64,000 nucleotides of DNA from positions 558,001-622,000 of the forward strand of contig JALJCQ010000018.1 in the NCBI GenBank assembly GCA_023091665.1, written 5' to 3'. The notes beneath the pieces are model-generated. The model was not told the origin of the DNA. It ran no database searches and saw nothing but the letters and a program-made list of their open reading frames with translations. Source of the DNA: Pythium myriotylum. Its lineage: Eukaryota > Oomycota > Peronosporomycetes > Pythiales > Pythiaceae. The position numbers and the translations under genes were made by a program. Positions 1-10,399 of the stretch are shown in pieces. The stretch's first letter is position 1, and each line of letters starts with the position of its first letter.

Positions 1-24
1 TTTCCGTCCATTCCCGTTCCATTC

Positions 25-64
25 ATGCGCATAATATGCGCATCAACACAATATTATTGTGTTG
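25..64. repeat. Two adjacent perfect inverted repeats (reference copy)
   Basis: First: ATGCGCAT (25-32), spacer AAT, ATGCGCAT (36-43). Second, directly abutting: CAACACAAT (44-52), spacer ATT, ATTGTGTTG (56-64). Both are perfect and both have 3-nt spacers. They sit between the active tRNA and the pseudo-tRNA in every unit (+230 to +269 from the tRNA start). They could be protein-binding palindromes, cruciform sites or the footprint of a small element; no function is shown. Confidence 0.7.
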
Positions 65-119
65 GTGTGTCCGTGCTGAACGTGTGTGATATATTCTCGT
101 GAGAGGGGGCGATTTGTGT

Positions 120-192
120 GGGATTGGAGCTCCGATAGTAGAGCGCTTGCCTAGCATGCGATAGGTATAGGGATCGACCCCCCACCCCCCAC
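120..192 (+). pseudogene. tRNA-Ala-like sequence, reference copy
   Basis: Aligns over 73 nt with the active tRNA-Ala. The D arm (GCTC/GAGC) is intact and the anticodon AGC is kept in loop CTAGCAT. The anticodon stem has one mismatch and the T stem one. The acceptor stem is ruined: GGGATTG faces a C-rich run, U8 is lost and the T-loop start is changed. A decayed duplicate of the neighbouring gene is the simplest reading. However, the retained box A-like and box B-like elements and the perfect hairpin right behind it leave open that it is a Pol III promoter module. It lies 253 nt downstream of each active tRNA and appears unchanged in all 31 units. Confidence 0.8.
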
Positions 193-251
193 AAACATCT
201 ACCGGCGGTAGCGTGGCCTGGTCTGGCCTCGCTAGCGTCGGTGGATGTTTT
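193..251 (+). ncRNA. Long hairpin ending in TTTT behind pseudo-tRNA (reference copy)
   Basis: Left arm 193-218 (starts AAACATC, ends TAGCGTGGCC) pairs with right arm 225-250 (starts GGCCTCGC, ends GATGTTT) across loop TGGTCT. Of 26 positions, 22 are Watson-Crick, 2 are G-U and 2 are isolated mismatches. The last three stem bases belong to a T4 run (248-251), the minimal Pol III terminator, so a transcript begun at the pseudo-tRNA would end as a hairpin with a short U overhang, like an shRNA. The structure is plain in the sequence; transcription and processing are inference. It recurs immediately after every pseudo-tRNA. Confidence 0.45.
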
Positions 252-305
252 GTTTGGCTTTGTGTGGCTTTGATTTGTTTCGTTTTGTGCACTCGTGTGG
301 GACTG

Positions 306-326
306 CCTTGTCTTCGTTGGACAAGG
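306..326 (+). other. Short perfect hairpin (reference copy)
   Basis: CCTTGTC (306-312) and GACAAGG (320-326) with a 7-nt loop, about 55 nt after the long hairpin. No T run follows closely, so it is not an obvious terminator. Present in every unit. Confidence 0.4.
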
Positions 327-543
327 ACCGCCCGCCAGCGCTCCTGTTCATATTGACTCATCTTTTATATGTGCCACTGCCAAGTGTTGATAGCGACTTG
401 CTGTGGCCGTGCTAGCCCGCCACACACCACGCCACACCACACCGCTTTCCATTGTCGTACCGTATGGTGCGTTTGAACATACGAGCAATTTCATCCTGTC
501 CACCCTGTCTAATATCACTAGCTTCTCTGTTCTTTGGCCTACG

Positions 544-620
544 TCCCATGTCCTATGTCCCATGTCCTATGTCCCATGTCCTATGTCCCATGTCCTATCT
601 CCTATCTCCTATCTCCTATC
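544..620 (+). repeat. Heptamer microsatellite TCCYATG, short allele
   Basis: Eleven exact 7-bp units: TCCCATG and TCCTATG alternate, then four TCCTATC. Because 7 is not a multiple of 3, the array stays open in all three forward frames, which explains the apparent Met-Ser-Tyr-rich reading frames. All 31 unit arrays I measured are exact multiples of 7, from 11 to 32 copies. Confidence 0.95.
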
Positions 621-666
621 TCCCGTCGACCCGCTCAACCCCCGTTCCGTTCCCCGTTCATCACTC

Positions 667-714
667 GATCCCGATCCCGATCCCGATCCCGACCCCGATC
701 CCGATCCCGACCCC
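667..714 (+). repeat. Hexamer microsatellite GAYCCC
   Basis: Eight 6-bp units, GATCCC with GACCCC interruptions. It is read as Asp-Pro, Ser-Arg or Ile-Pro repeats in the three forward frames, none of which is likely to be protein. Copy number varies (11 at 2169-2234). Confidence 0.93.
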
Positions 715-913
715 GACGCCAACCCCCGCCGTCTCAGACACCTCACTCCAGATAAACGCAGTTGTAGCCGCACGTGTTTGACAGGGTGGCTAAAAGGCTG
801 TGCAGTTGAGTGTGCGTGTGCTCATTCTAGGGTGATTGTATGTGTGTGGAGTGGAGGTGGAGTTGGGAAGAGAGATAGGGTGTTCGGGCGAGTGGCAGGT
901 GGCGGGTGTAGCG

Positions 914-915
<2 letters not shown>

Positions 916-971
<56 letters not shown>
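916..971 (+). repeat. (GT)28 microsatellite
   Basis: Uninterrupted GT tract, followed by a short purine stretch (GAAAGAGAAAGAGAGAGG). Alternating purine-pyrimidine DNA of this kind can adopt the Z form. One tract is present per unit, about 190-250 bp before the tRNA. Confidence 0.95.
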
Positions 972-974
<3 letters not shown>

Positions 975-1163
975 AAAGAGAAAGAGAGAGGACGGGGTTG
1001 TGCATGGGGGTTGTGAGGGCGTGGTGCGTGTGTGAGTGGTGTTGGTGGTGTTGTGTACGTATGTTGGGGCGTGGTTGTTTGCGTAGTGTGTTGTTTGTGT
1101 GTGTATTGTGATGGTGTTTGTGTCGAATGTATGTGATGCGTATGGTGAGAGTGTGCATTGTGA

Positions 1164-1236
1164 GGGGATGTAGCTCAGATGGTAGAGCGCTCGCTTAGCA
1201 TGCGAGAGGTACTGGGATCGATACCCAGCTTCTCCA
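1164..1236 (+). tRNA. tRNA-Ala(AGC), reference copy
   Basis: A 73-nt cloverleaf. Acceptor GGGGATG pairs with CTTCTCC and includes the G3-U70 pair that is the alanine identity element; there is a U6-U67 mismatch. D arm is GCTC/GAGC, anticodon arm CTCGC/GCGAG with loop TTAGCAT (anticodon AGC, read as IGC after editing), T arm CTGGG/CCCAG with loop ATCGATA, discriminator A73. No intron and no encoded CCA, as expected of a eukaryotic nuclear gene. Box A is around 1171-1182 and box B around 1214-1224, so Pol III can transcribe it from internal signals. The first run of four or more T lies 102 nt downstream (1338-1343), unusually far. The following spacer has 30 heptamers (1913-2122). Confidence 0.98.
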
Positions 1237-1343
1237 CTCGCGTTCTGTTACTGTGATATAATCGTCGGCACCCGCGCAGTCCCAAATTGCGCACTTCATG
1301 GGTTCGCCTGTGACAACCGTCGACATTGAGTAACATCTTTTTT
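1237..1343 (+). other. Structured tRNA trailer up to T6 (reference copy)
   Basis: Between the tRNA and the first T run there are about 100 nt with a closing stem, TGTTAC (1246-1251) with GTAACA (1330-1335). Just inside it are GTGATAT (1253-1259) and TTGA (1326-1329). These sit where box C (RUGAUGA) and box D (CUGA) lie in a C/D snoRNA. Both depart from consensus, but the two departures are mutually compatible: the k-turn G-C pair becomes A-U while the G-A pairs are kept. A small stem GCGCA/TGCGC lies inside. A tRNA-snoRNA dicistron, known in plants, is possible; a plain trailer is the alternative. Recurs at +73 to +179 of every intact tRNA. Confidence 0.35.
1338..1343 (+). terminator. T6 Pol III terminator candidate
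   Basis: First run of four or more T after the tRNA, followed at short distance by two T4 runs (in the stretch after TTTTTTGTGTTGC). Same place, +174 to +179, in every unit. A primary transcript would be at least about 175 nt. Confidence 0.55.
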
Positions 1344-1488
1344 GTGTTGCTTTTGTTTTGTTCTGTGCCTTTCCGTCCATTCCCGTTCCATTCATGCGCA
1401 TAATATGCGCATCAACACAATATTATTGTGTTGGTGTGTCCGTGCTGAACGTGTGTGATATATTCTCGTGAGAGGGGGCGATTTGTGT

Positions 1489-1561
1489 GGGATTGGAGCT
1501 CCGATAGTAGAGCGCTTGCCTAGCATGCGATAGGTATAGGGATCGACCCCCCACCCCCCAC
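1489..1561 (+). pseudogene. tRNA-Ala-like sequence
   Basis: Copy of 120-192; hairpin follows at 1562-1619. Confidence 0.78.
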
Positions 1562-2433
1562 AAACATCTACCGGCGGTAGCGTGGCCTGGTCTGGCCTCG
1601 CTAGCGTCGGTGGATGTTTTGTTTGGCTTTGTGTGGCTTTGATTTGTTTCGTTTTGTGCACTCGTGTGGGACTGCCTTGTCTTCGTTGGACAAGGACCGC
1701 CCGCCAGCGCTCCTGTTCATATTGACTCATCTTTTATATGTGCCACTGCCAAGTGTTGATAGCGACTTGCTGTGGCCGTGCTAGCCCGCCACACACCACG
1801 CCACACCACACCGCTTTCCATTGTCGTACCGTATGGTGCGTTTGAACATACGAGCAATTTCATCCTGTCCACCCTGTCTAATATCACTAGCTTCTCTGTT
1901 CTTTGGCCTACGTCCCATGTCCTATGTCCTATGTCCCATGTCCTATGTCCTATGTCCTATGTCCCATGTCCTATGTCCCATGTCCTATGTCCCATGTCCT
2001 ATGTCCTATGTCCTATGTCCTATGTCCCATGTCCTATGTCCCATGTCCTATGTCCCATGTCCTATGTCCCATGTCCTATGTCCTATGTCCTATGTCCTAT
2101 GTCCTATGTCCCATGTCCTATGTCCCGTCGACCCGCTCAACCCCCGTTCCGTTCCCCGTTCATCACTCGATCCCGATCCCGATCCCGATCCCGACCCCGA
2201 TCCCGATCCCGACCCCGATCCCGATCCCGACCCCGACGCCAACCCCCGCCGTCTCAGACACCTCACTCCAGATAAACGCAGTTGCAGCCGCACGTGTTTG
2301 ACAGGGTGGCTAAAAGGCTGTGCAGTTGAGTGTGCGTGTGCTCATTCTAGGGTGATTGTATGTGTGTGGAGTGGAGGTGGAGTTGGGAAGAGAGATAGGG
2401 TGTTCGGGCGAGTGGCAGGTGGCGGGTGTAGCG

Positions 2434-2500
<67 letters not shown>

Positions 2501-2689
2501 AAAGAGAAAGAGAGAGGACGGGGTTGTGCATGGGGGTTGTGAGGGCGTGGTGCGTGTGTGAGTGGTGTTGGTGGTGTTGTGTACGTATGTTGGGGCGTGG
2601 TTGTTTGCGTAGTGTGTTGTTTGTGTGTGTATTGTGATGGTGTTTGTGTCGAATGTATGTGATGCGTATGGTGAGAGTGTGCATTGTGA

Positions 2690-2762
2690 GGGGATGTAGC
2701 TCAGATGGTAGAGCGCTCGCTTAGCATGCGAGAGGTACTGGGATCGATACCCAGCTTCTCCA
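2690..2762 (+). tRNA. tRNA-Ala(AGC)
   Basis: Same sequence as 1164-1236. The following spacer carries the short heptamer allele, 11 copies at 3439-3515; next tRNA is 1379 bp on. Confidence 0.97.
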
Positions 2763-3014
2763 CTCGCGTTCTGTTACTGTGATATAATCGTCGGCACCCG
2801 CGCAGTCCCAAATTGCGCACTTCATGGGTTCGCCTGTGACAACCGTCGACATTGAGTAACATCTTTTTTGTGTTGCTTTTGTTTTGTTCTGTGCCTTTCC
2901 GTCCATTCCCGTTCCATTCATGCGCATAATATGCGCATCAACACAATATTATTGTGTTGGTGTGTCCGTGCTGAACGTGTGTGATATATTCTCGTGAGAG
3001 GGGGCGATTTGTGT

Positions 3015-3087
3015 GGGATTGGAGCTCCGATAGTAGAGCGCTTGCCTAGCATGCGATAGGTATAGGGATCGACCCCCCACCCCCCAC
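3015..3087 (+). pseudogene. tRNA-Ala-like sequence
   Basis: Copy of 120-192; hairpin follows at 3088-3145. Confidence 0.78.
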
Positions 3088-3808
3088 AAACATCTACCGG
3101 CGGTAGCGTGGCCTGGTCTGGCCTCGCTAGCGTCGGTGGATGTTTTGTTTGGCTTTGTGTGGCTTTGATTTGTTTCGTTTTGTGCACTCGTGTGGGACTG
3201 CCTTGTCTTCGTTGGACAAGGACCGCCCGCCAGCGCTCCTGTTCATATTGACTCATCTTTTATATGTGCCACTGCCAAGTGTTGATAGCGACTTGCTGTG
3301 GCCGTGCTAGCCCGCCACACACCACGCCACACCACACCGCTTTCCATTGTCGTACCGTATGGTGCGTTTGAACATACGAGCAATTTCATCCTGTCCACCC
3401 TGTCTAATATCACTAGCTTCTCTGTTCTTTGGCCTACGTCCCATGTCCTATGTCCCATGTCCTATGTCCCATGTCCTATGTCCCATGTCCTATCTCCTAT
3501 CTCCTATCTCCTATCTCCCGTCGACCCGCTCAACCCCCGTTCCGTTCCCCGTTCATCACTCGATCCCGATCCCGATCCCGATCCCGACCCCGATCCCGAT
3601 CCCGACCCCGACGCCAACCCCCGCCGTCTCAGACACCTCACTCCAGATAAACGCAGTTGTAGCCGCACGTGTTTGACAGGGTGGCTAAAAGGCTGTGCAG
3701 TTGAGTGTGCGTGTGCTCATTCTAGGGTGATTGTATGTGTGTGGAGTGGAGGTGGAGTTGGGAAGAGAGATAGGGTGTTCGGGCGAGTGGCAGGTGGCGG
3801 GTGTAGCG

Positions 3809-3879
<71 letters not shown>

Positions 3880-4068
3880 AAAGAGAAAGAGAGAGGACGG
3901 GGTTGTGCATGGGGGTTGTGAGGGCGTGGTGCGTGTGTGAGTGGTGTTGGTGGTGTTGTGTACGTATGTTGGGGCGTGGTTGTTTGCGTAGTGTGTTGTT
4001 TGTGTGTGTATTGTGATGGTGTTTGTGTCGAATGTATGTGATGCGTATGGTGAGAGTGTGCATTGTGA

Positions 4069-4141
4069 GGGGATGTAGCTCAGATGGTAGAGCGCTCGCT
4101 TAGCATGCGAGAGGTACTGGGATCGATACCCAGCTTCTCCA
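4069..4141 (+). tRNA. tRNA-Ala(AGC)
   Basis: Same sequence as 1164-1236. Following spacer: 32 heptamers (4818-5041), period 1516 bp. Confidence 0.97.
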
Positions 4142-4393
4142 CTCGCGTTCTGTTACTGTGATATAATCGTCGGCACCCGCGCAGTCCCAAATTGCGCACT
4201 TCATGGGTTCGCCTGTGACAACCGTCGACATTGAGTAACATCTTTTTTGTGTTGCTTTTGTTTTGTTCTGTGCCTTTCCGTCCATTCCCGTTCCATTCAT
4301 GCGCATAATATGCGCATCAACACAATATTATTGTGTTGGTGTGTCCGTGCTGAACGTGTGTGATATATTCTCGTGAGAGGGGGCGATTTGTGT

Positions 4394-4466
4394 GGGATTG
4401 GAGCTCCGATAGTAGAGCGCTTGCCTAGCATGCGATAGGTATAGGGATCGACCCCCCACCCCCCAC
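4394..4466 (+). pseudogene. tRNA-Ala-like sequence
   Basis: Copy of 120-192; hairpin follows at 4467-4524. Confidence 0.78.
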
Positions 4467-5334
4467 AAACATCTACCGGCGGTAGCGTGGCCTGGTCTGG
4501 CCTCGCTAGCGTCGGTGGATGTTTTGTTTGGCTTTGTGTGGCTTTGATTTGTTTCGTTTTGTGCACTCGTGTGGGACTGCCTTGTCTTCGTTGGACAAGG
4601 ACCGCCCGCCAGCGCTCCTGTTCATATTGACTCATCTTTTATATGTGCCACTGCCAAGTGTTGATAGCGACTTGCTGTGGCCGTGCTAGCCCGCCACACA
4701 CCACGCCACACCACACCGCTTTCCATTGTCGTACCGTATGGTGCGTTTGAACATACGAGCAATTTCATCCTGTCCACCCTGTCTAATATCACTAGCTTCT
4801 CTGTTCTTTGGCCTACGTCCCATGTCCTATGTCCTATGTCCCATGTCCTATGTCCTATGTCCTATGTCCCATGTCCTATGTCCCATGTCCTATGTCCCAT
4901 GTCCTATGTCCTATGTCCTATGTCCTATGTCCCATGTCCTATGTCCCATGTCCTATGTCCCATGTCCTATGTCCCATGTCCTATGTCCCATGTCCTATGT
5001 CCTATGTCCTATGTCCTATGTCCTATGTCCTATCTCCTATCTCCCGTCGACCCGCTCAACCCCCGTTCCGTTCCCCGTTCATCACTCGATCCCGATCCCG
5101 ATCCCGATCCCGACCCCGATCCCGATCCCGACCCCGACGCCAACCCCCGCCGTCTCAGACACCTCACTCCAGATAAACGCAGTTGTAGCCGCACGTGTTT
5201 GACAGGGTGGCTAAAAGGCTGTGCAGTTGAGTGTGCGTGTGCTCATTCTAGGGTGATTGTATGTGTGTGGAGTGGAGGTGGAGTTGGGAAGAGAGATAGG
5301 GTGTTCGGGCGAGTGGCAGGTGGCGGGTGTAGCG

Positions 5335-5395
<61 letters not shown>

Positions 5396-5584
5396 AAAGA
5401 GAAAGAGAGAGGACGGGGTTGTGCATGGGGGTTGTGAGGGCGTGGTGCGTGTGTGAGTGGTGTTGGTGGTGTTGTGTACGTATGTTGGGGCGTGGTTGTT
5501 TGCGTAGTGTGTTGTTTGTGTGTGTATTGTGATGGTGTTTGTGTCGAATGTATGTGATGCGTATGGTGAGAGTGTGCATTGTGA

Positions 5585-5657
5585 GGGGATGTAGCTCAGA
5601 TGGTAGAGCGCTCGCTTAGCATGCGAGAGGTACTGGGATCGATACCCAGCTTCTCCA
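5585..5657 (+). tRNA. tRNA-Ala(AGC)
   Basis: Same sequence as 1164-1236. Following spacer: short allele, 11 heptamers (6334-6410), period 1367 bp. Confidence 0.97.
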
Positions 5658-5909
5658 CTCGCGTTCTGTTACTGTGATATAATCGTCGGCACCCGCGCAG
5701 TCCCAAATTGCGCACTTCATGGGTTCGCCTGTGACAACCGTCGACATTGAGTAACATCTTTTTTGTGTTGCTTTTGTTTTGTTCTGTGCCTTTCCGTCCA
5801 TTCCCGTTCCATTCATGCGCATAATATGCGCATCAACACAATATTATTGTGTTGGTGTGTCCGTGCTGAACGTGTGTGATATATTCTCGTGAGAGGGGGC
5901 GATTTGTGT

Positions 5910-5982
5910 GGGATTGGAGCTCCGATAGTAGAGCGCTTGCCTAGCATGCGATAGGTATAGGGATCGACCCCCCACCCCCCAC
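5910..5982 (+). pseudogene. tRNA-Ala-like sequence
   Basis: Copy of 120-192; hairpin follows at 5983-6040. Confidence 0.78.
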
Positions 5983-6703
5983 AAACATCTACCGGCGGTA
6001 GCGTGGCCTGGTCTGGCCTCGCTAGCGTCGGTGGATGTTTTGTTTGGCTTTGTGTGGCTTTGATTTGTTTCGTTTTGTGCACTCGTGTGGGACTGCCTTG
6101 TCTTCGTTGGACAAGGACCGCCCGCCAGCGCTCCTGTTCATATTGACTCATCTTTTATATGTGCCACTGCCAAGTGTTGATAGCGACTTGCTGTGGCCGT
6201 GCTAGCCCGCCACACACCACGCCACACCACACCGCTTTCCATTGTCGTACCGTATGGTGCGTTTGAACATACGAGCAATTTCATCCTGTCCACCCTGTCT
6301 AATATCACTAGCTTCTCTGTTCTTTGGCCTACGTCCCATGTCCTATGTCCCATGTCCTATGTCCCATGTCCTATGTCCCATGTCCTATCTCCTATCTCCT
6401 ATCTCCTATCTCCCGTCGACCCGCTCAACCCCCGTTCCGTTCCCCGTTCATCACTCGATCCCGATCCCGATCCCGATCCCGACCCCGATCCCGATCCCGA
6501 CCCCGACGCCAACCCCCGCCGTCTCAGACACCTCACTCCAGATAAACGCAGTTGTAGCCGCACGTGTTTGACAGGGTGGCTAAAAGGCTGTGCAGTTGAG
6601 TGTGCGTGTGCTCATTCTAGGGTGATTGTATGTGTGTGGAGTGGAGGTGGAGTTGGGAAGAGAGATAGGGTGTTCGGGCGAGTGGCAGGTGGCGGGTGTA
6701 GCG

Positions 6704-6762
<59 letters not shown>

Positions 6763-6951
6763 AAAGAGAAAGAGAGAGGACGGGGTTGTGCATGGGGGTT
6801 GTGAGGGCGTGGTGCGTGTGTGAGTGGTGTTGGTGGTGTTGTGTACGTATGTTGGGGCGTGGTTGTTTGCGTAGTGTGTTGTTTGTGTGTGTATTGTGAT
6901 GGTGTTTGTGTCGAATGTATGTGATGCGTATGGTGAGAGTGTGCATTGTGA

Positions 6952-7024
6952 GGGGATGTAGCTCAGATGGTAGAGCGCTCGCTTAGCATGCGAGAGGTAC
7001 TGGGATCGATACCCAGCTTCTCCA
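6952..7024 (+). tRNA. tRNA-Ala(AGC)
   Basis: Same sequence as 1164-1236. Following spacer: 32 heptamers (7701-7924), and a GTACGTTTG variant (A to T) in the G/T-rich stretch before the next tRNA. Confidence 0.97.
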
Positions 7025-7276
7025 CTCGCGTTCTGTTACTGTGATATAATCGTCGGCACCCGCGCAGTCCCAAATTGCGCACTTCATGGGTTCGCCTGTG
7101 ACAACCGTCGACATTGAGTAACATCTTTTTTGTGTTGCTTTTGTTTTGTTCTGTGCCTTTCCGTCCATTCCCGTTCCATTCATGCGCATAATATGCGCAT
7201 CAACACAATATTATTGTGTTGGTGTGTCCGTGCTGAACGTGTGTGATATATTCTCGTGAGAGGGGGCGATTTGTGT

Positions 7277-7349
7277 GGGATTGGAGCTCCGATAGTAGAG
7301 CGCTTGCCTAGCATGCGATAGGTATAGGGATCGACCCCCCACCCCCCAC
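7277..7349 (+). pseudogene. tRNA-Ala-like sequence
   Basis: Copy of 120-192; hairpin follows at 7350-7407. Confidence 0.78.
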
Positions 7350-7700
7350 AAACATCTACCGGCGGTAGCGTGGCCTGGTCTGGCCTCGCTAGCGTCGGTG
7401 GATGTTTTGTTTGGCTTTGTGTGGCTTTGATTTGTTTCGTTTTGTGCACTCGTGTGGGACTGCCTTGTCTTCGTTGGACAAGGACCGCCCGCCAGCGCTC
7501 CTGTTCATATTGACTCATCTTTTATATGTGCCACTGCCAAGTGTTGATAGCGACTTGCTGTGGCCGTGCTAGCCCGCCACACACCACGCCACACCACACC
7601 GCTTTCCATTGTCGTACCGTATGGTGCGTTTGAACATACGAGCAATTTCATCCTGTCCACCCTGTCTAATATCACTAGCTTCTCTGTTCTTTGGCCTACG

Positions 7701-7924
7701 TCCCATGTCCTATGTCCTATGTCCCATGTCCTATGTCCTATGTCCTATGTCCCATGTCCTATGTCCCATGTCCTATGTCCCATGTCCTATGTCCTATGTC
7801 CTATGTCCTATGTCCCATGTCCTATGTCCCATGTCCTATGTCCCATGTCCTATGTCCCATGTCCTATGTCCCATGTCCTATGTCCTATGTCCTATGTCCT
7901 ATGTCCTATGTCCTATCTCCTATC
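7701..7924 (+). repeat. Heptamer microsatellite, longest allele
   Basis: 32 units of TCCYATG ending in two TCCTATC. The same 32-copy allele recurs at 4818-5041, 9235-9458, 10751-10974 and 12297-12520, consistent with recent spread through the first block. Confidence 0.95.
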
Positions 7925-8235
7925 TCCCGTCGACCCGCTCAACCCCCGTTCCGTTCCCCGTTCATCACTCGATCCCGATCCCGATCCCGATCCCGACCCC
8001 GATCCCGATCCCGACCCCGATCCCGATCCCGACCCCGACGCCAACCCCCGCCGTCTCAGACACCTCACTCCAGATAAACGCAGTTGCAGCCGCACGTGTT
8101 TGACAGGGTGGCTAAAAGGCTGTGCAGTTGAGTGTGCGTGTGCTCATTCTAGGGTGATTGTATGTGTGTGGAGTGGAGGTGGAGTTGGGAAGAGAGATAG
8201 GGTGTTCGGGCGAGTGGCAGGTGGCGGGTGTAGCG

Positions 8236-8296
<61 letters not shown>

Positions 8297-8485
8297 AAAG
8301 AGAAAGAGAGAGGACGGGGTTGTGCATGGGGGTTGTGAGGGCGTGGTGCGTGTGTGAGTGGTGTTGGTGGTGTTGTGTACGTTTGTTGGGGCGTGGTTGT
8401 TTGCGTAGTGTGTTGTTTGTGTGTGTATTGTGATGGTGTTTGTGTCGAATGTATGTGATGCGTATGGTGAGAGTGTGCATTGTGA

Positions 8486-8558
8486 GGGGATGTAGCTCAG
8501 ATGGTAGAGCGCTCGCTTAGCATGCGAGAGGTACTGGGATCGATACCCAGCTTCTCCA
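8486..8558 (+). tRNA. tRNA-Ala(AGC)
   Basis: Same sequence as 1164-1236. Following spacer: 32 heptamers (9235-9458), period 1516 bp. Confidence 0.97.
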
Positions 8559-8810
8559 CTCGCGTTCTGTTACTGTGATATAATCGTCGGCACCCGCGCA
8601 GTCCCAAATTGCGCACTTCATGGGTTCGCCTGTGACAACCGTCGACATTGAGTAACATCTTTTTTGTGTTGCTTTTGTTTTGTTCTGTGCCTTTCCGTCC
8701 ATTCCCGTTCCATTCATGCGCATAATATGCGCATCAACACAATATTATTGTGTTGGTGTGTCCGTGCTGAACGTGTGTGATATATTCTCGTGAGAGGGGG
8801 CGATTTGTGT

Positions 8811-8883
8811 GGGATTGGAGCTCCGATAGTAGAGCGCTTGCCTAGCATGCGATAGGTATAGGGATCGACCCCCCACCCCCCAC
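8811..8883 (+). pseudogene. tRNA-Ala-like sequence
   Basis: Copy of 120-192; hairpin follows at 8884-8941. Confidence 0.78.
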
Positions 8884-9751
8884 AAACATCTACCGGCGGT
8901 AGCGTGGCCTGGTCTGGCCTCGCTAGCGTCGGTGGATGTTTTGTTTGGCTTTGTGTGGCTTTGATTTGTTTCGTTTTGTGCACTCGTGTGGGACTGCCTT
9001 GTCTTCGTTGGACAAGGACCGCCCGCCAGCGCTCCTGTTCATATTGACTCATCTTTTATATGTGCCACTGCCAAGTGTTGATAGCGACTTGCTGTGGCCG
9101 TGCTAGCCCGCCACACACCACGCCACACCACACCGCTTTCCATTGTCGTACCGTATGGTGCGTTTGAACATACGAGCAATTTCATCCTGTCCACCCTGTC
9201 TAATATCACTAGCTTCTCTGTTCTTTGGCCTACGTCCCATGTCCTATGTCCTATGTCCCATGTCCTATGTCCTATGTCCTATGTCCCATGTCCTATGTCC
9301 CATGTCCTATGTCCCATGTCCTATGTCCTATGTCCTATGTCCTATGTCCCATGTCCTATGTCCCATGTCCTATGTCCCATGTCCTATGTCCCATGTCCTA
9401 TGTCCCATGTCCTATGTCCTATGTCCTATGTCCTATGTCCTATGTCCTATCTCCTATCTCCCGTCGACCCGCTCAACCCCCGTTCCGTTCCCCGTTCATC
9501 ACTCGATCCCGATCCCGATCCCGATCCCGACCCCGATCCCGATCCCGACCCCGACGCCAACCCCCGCCGTCTCAGACACCTCACTCCAGATAAACGCAGT
9601 TGTAGCCGCACGTGTTTGACAGGGTGGCTAAAAGGCTGTGCAGTTGAGTGTGCGTGTGCTCATTCTAGGGTGATTGTATGTGTGTGGAGTGGAGGTGGAG
9701 TTGGGAAGAGAGATAGGGTGTTCGGGCGAGTGGCAGGTGGCGGGTGTAGCG

Positions 9752-9812
<61 letters not shown>

Positions 9813-10001
9813 AAAGAGAAAGAGAGAGGACGGGGTTGTGCATGGGGGTTGTGAGGGCGTGGTGCGTGTGTGAGTGGTGTTGGTGGTGTTGTGTACGTAT
9901 GTTGGGGCGTGGTTGTTTGCGTAGTGTGTTGTTTGTGTGTGTATTGTGATGGTGTTTGTGTCGAATGTATGTGATGCGTATGGTGAGAGTGTGCATTGTG
10001 A

Positions 10002-10074
10002 GGGGATGTAGCTCAGATGGTAGAGCGCTCGCTTAGCATGCGAGAGGTACTGGGATCGATACCCAGCTTCTCCA
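10002..10074 (+). tRNA. tRNA-Ala(AGC)
   Basis: Same sequence as 1164-1236. Following spacer: 32 heptamers (10751-10974), period 1546 bp, the longest spacing between intact copies here. Confidence 0.97.
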
Positions 10075-10326
10075 CTCGCGTTCTGTTACTGTGATATAAT
10101 CGTCGGCACCCGCGCAGTCCCAAATTGCGCACTTCATGGGTTCGCCTGTGACAACCGTCGACATTGAGTAACATCTTTTTTGTGTTGCTTTTGTTTTGTT
10201 CTGTGCCTTTCCGTCCATTCCCGTTCCATTCATGCGCATAATATGCGCATCAACACAATATTATTGTGTTGGTGTGTCCGTGCTGAACGTGTGTGATATA
10301 TTCTCGTGAGAGGGGGCGATTTGTGT

Positions 10327-10399
10327 GGGATTGGAGCTCCGATAGTAGAGCGCTTGCCTAGCATGCGATAGGTATAGGGATCGACCCCCCACCCCCCAC
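10327..10399 (+). pseudogene. tRNA-Ala-like sequence
   Basis: Copy of 120-192; hairpin follows at 10400-10457. Confidence 0.78.

Noticed and set aside
175..192. Two C6 runs as an i-motif or G-quadruplex
   Set aside because: Only two G6 runs on the - strand; a stable intramolecular quadruplex would need to split them, which is weak evidence.
23..361. 112-codon - strand reading frame repeated in all 31 units
   Set aside because: It runs antisense through the pseudo-tRNA and the long hairpin, has no domain, and is kept only because the DNA is homogenised. Conservation of the frame is not evidence of coding here.
403..975. Forward frames rich in Met-Ser-Tyr-Val, Asp-Pro and Cys-Val
   Set aside because: Translations of the heptamer, hexamer and GT microsatellites, open in several frames at once.
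1195..1401. 68-codon - strand frame ending in each tRNA
   Set aside because: Antisense to the 3' half of the tRNA and its trailer; no features of a protein gene.
1913..2122. CRISPR-like regular repeat
   Set aside because: 7-bp units with no spacers; a microsatellite.
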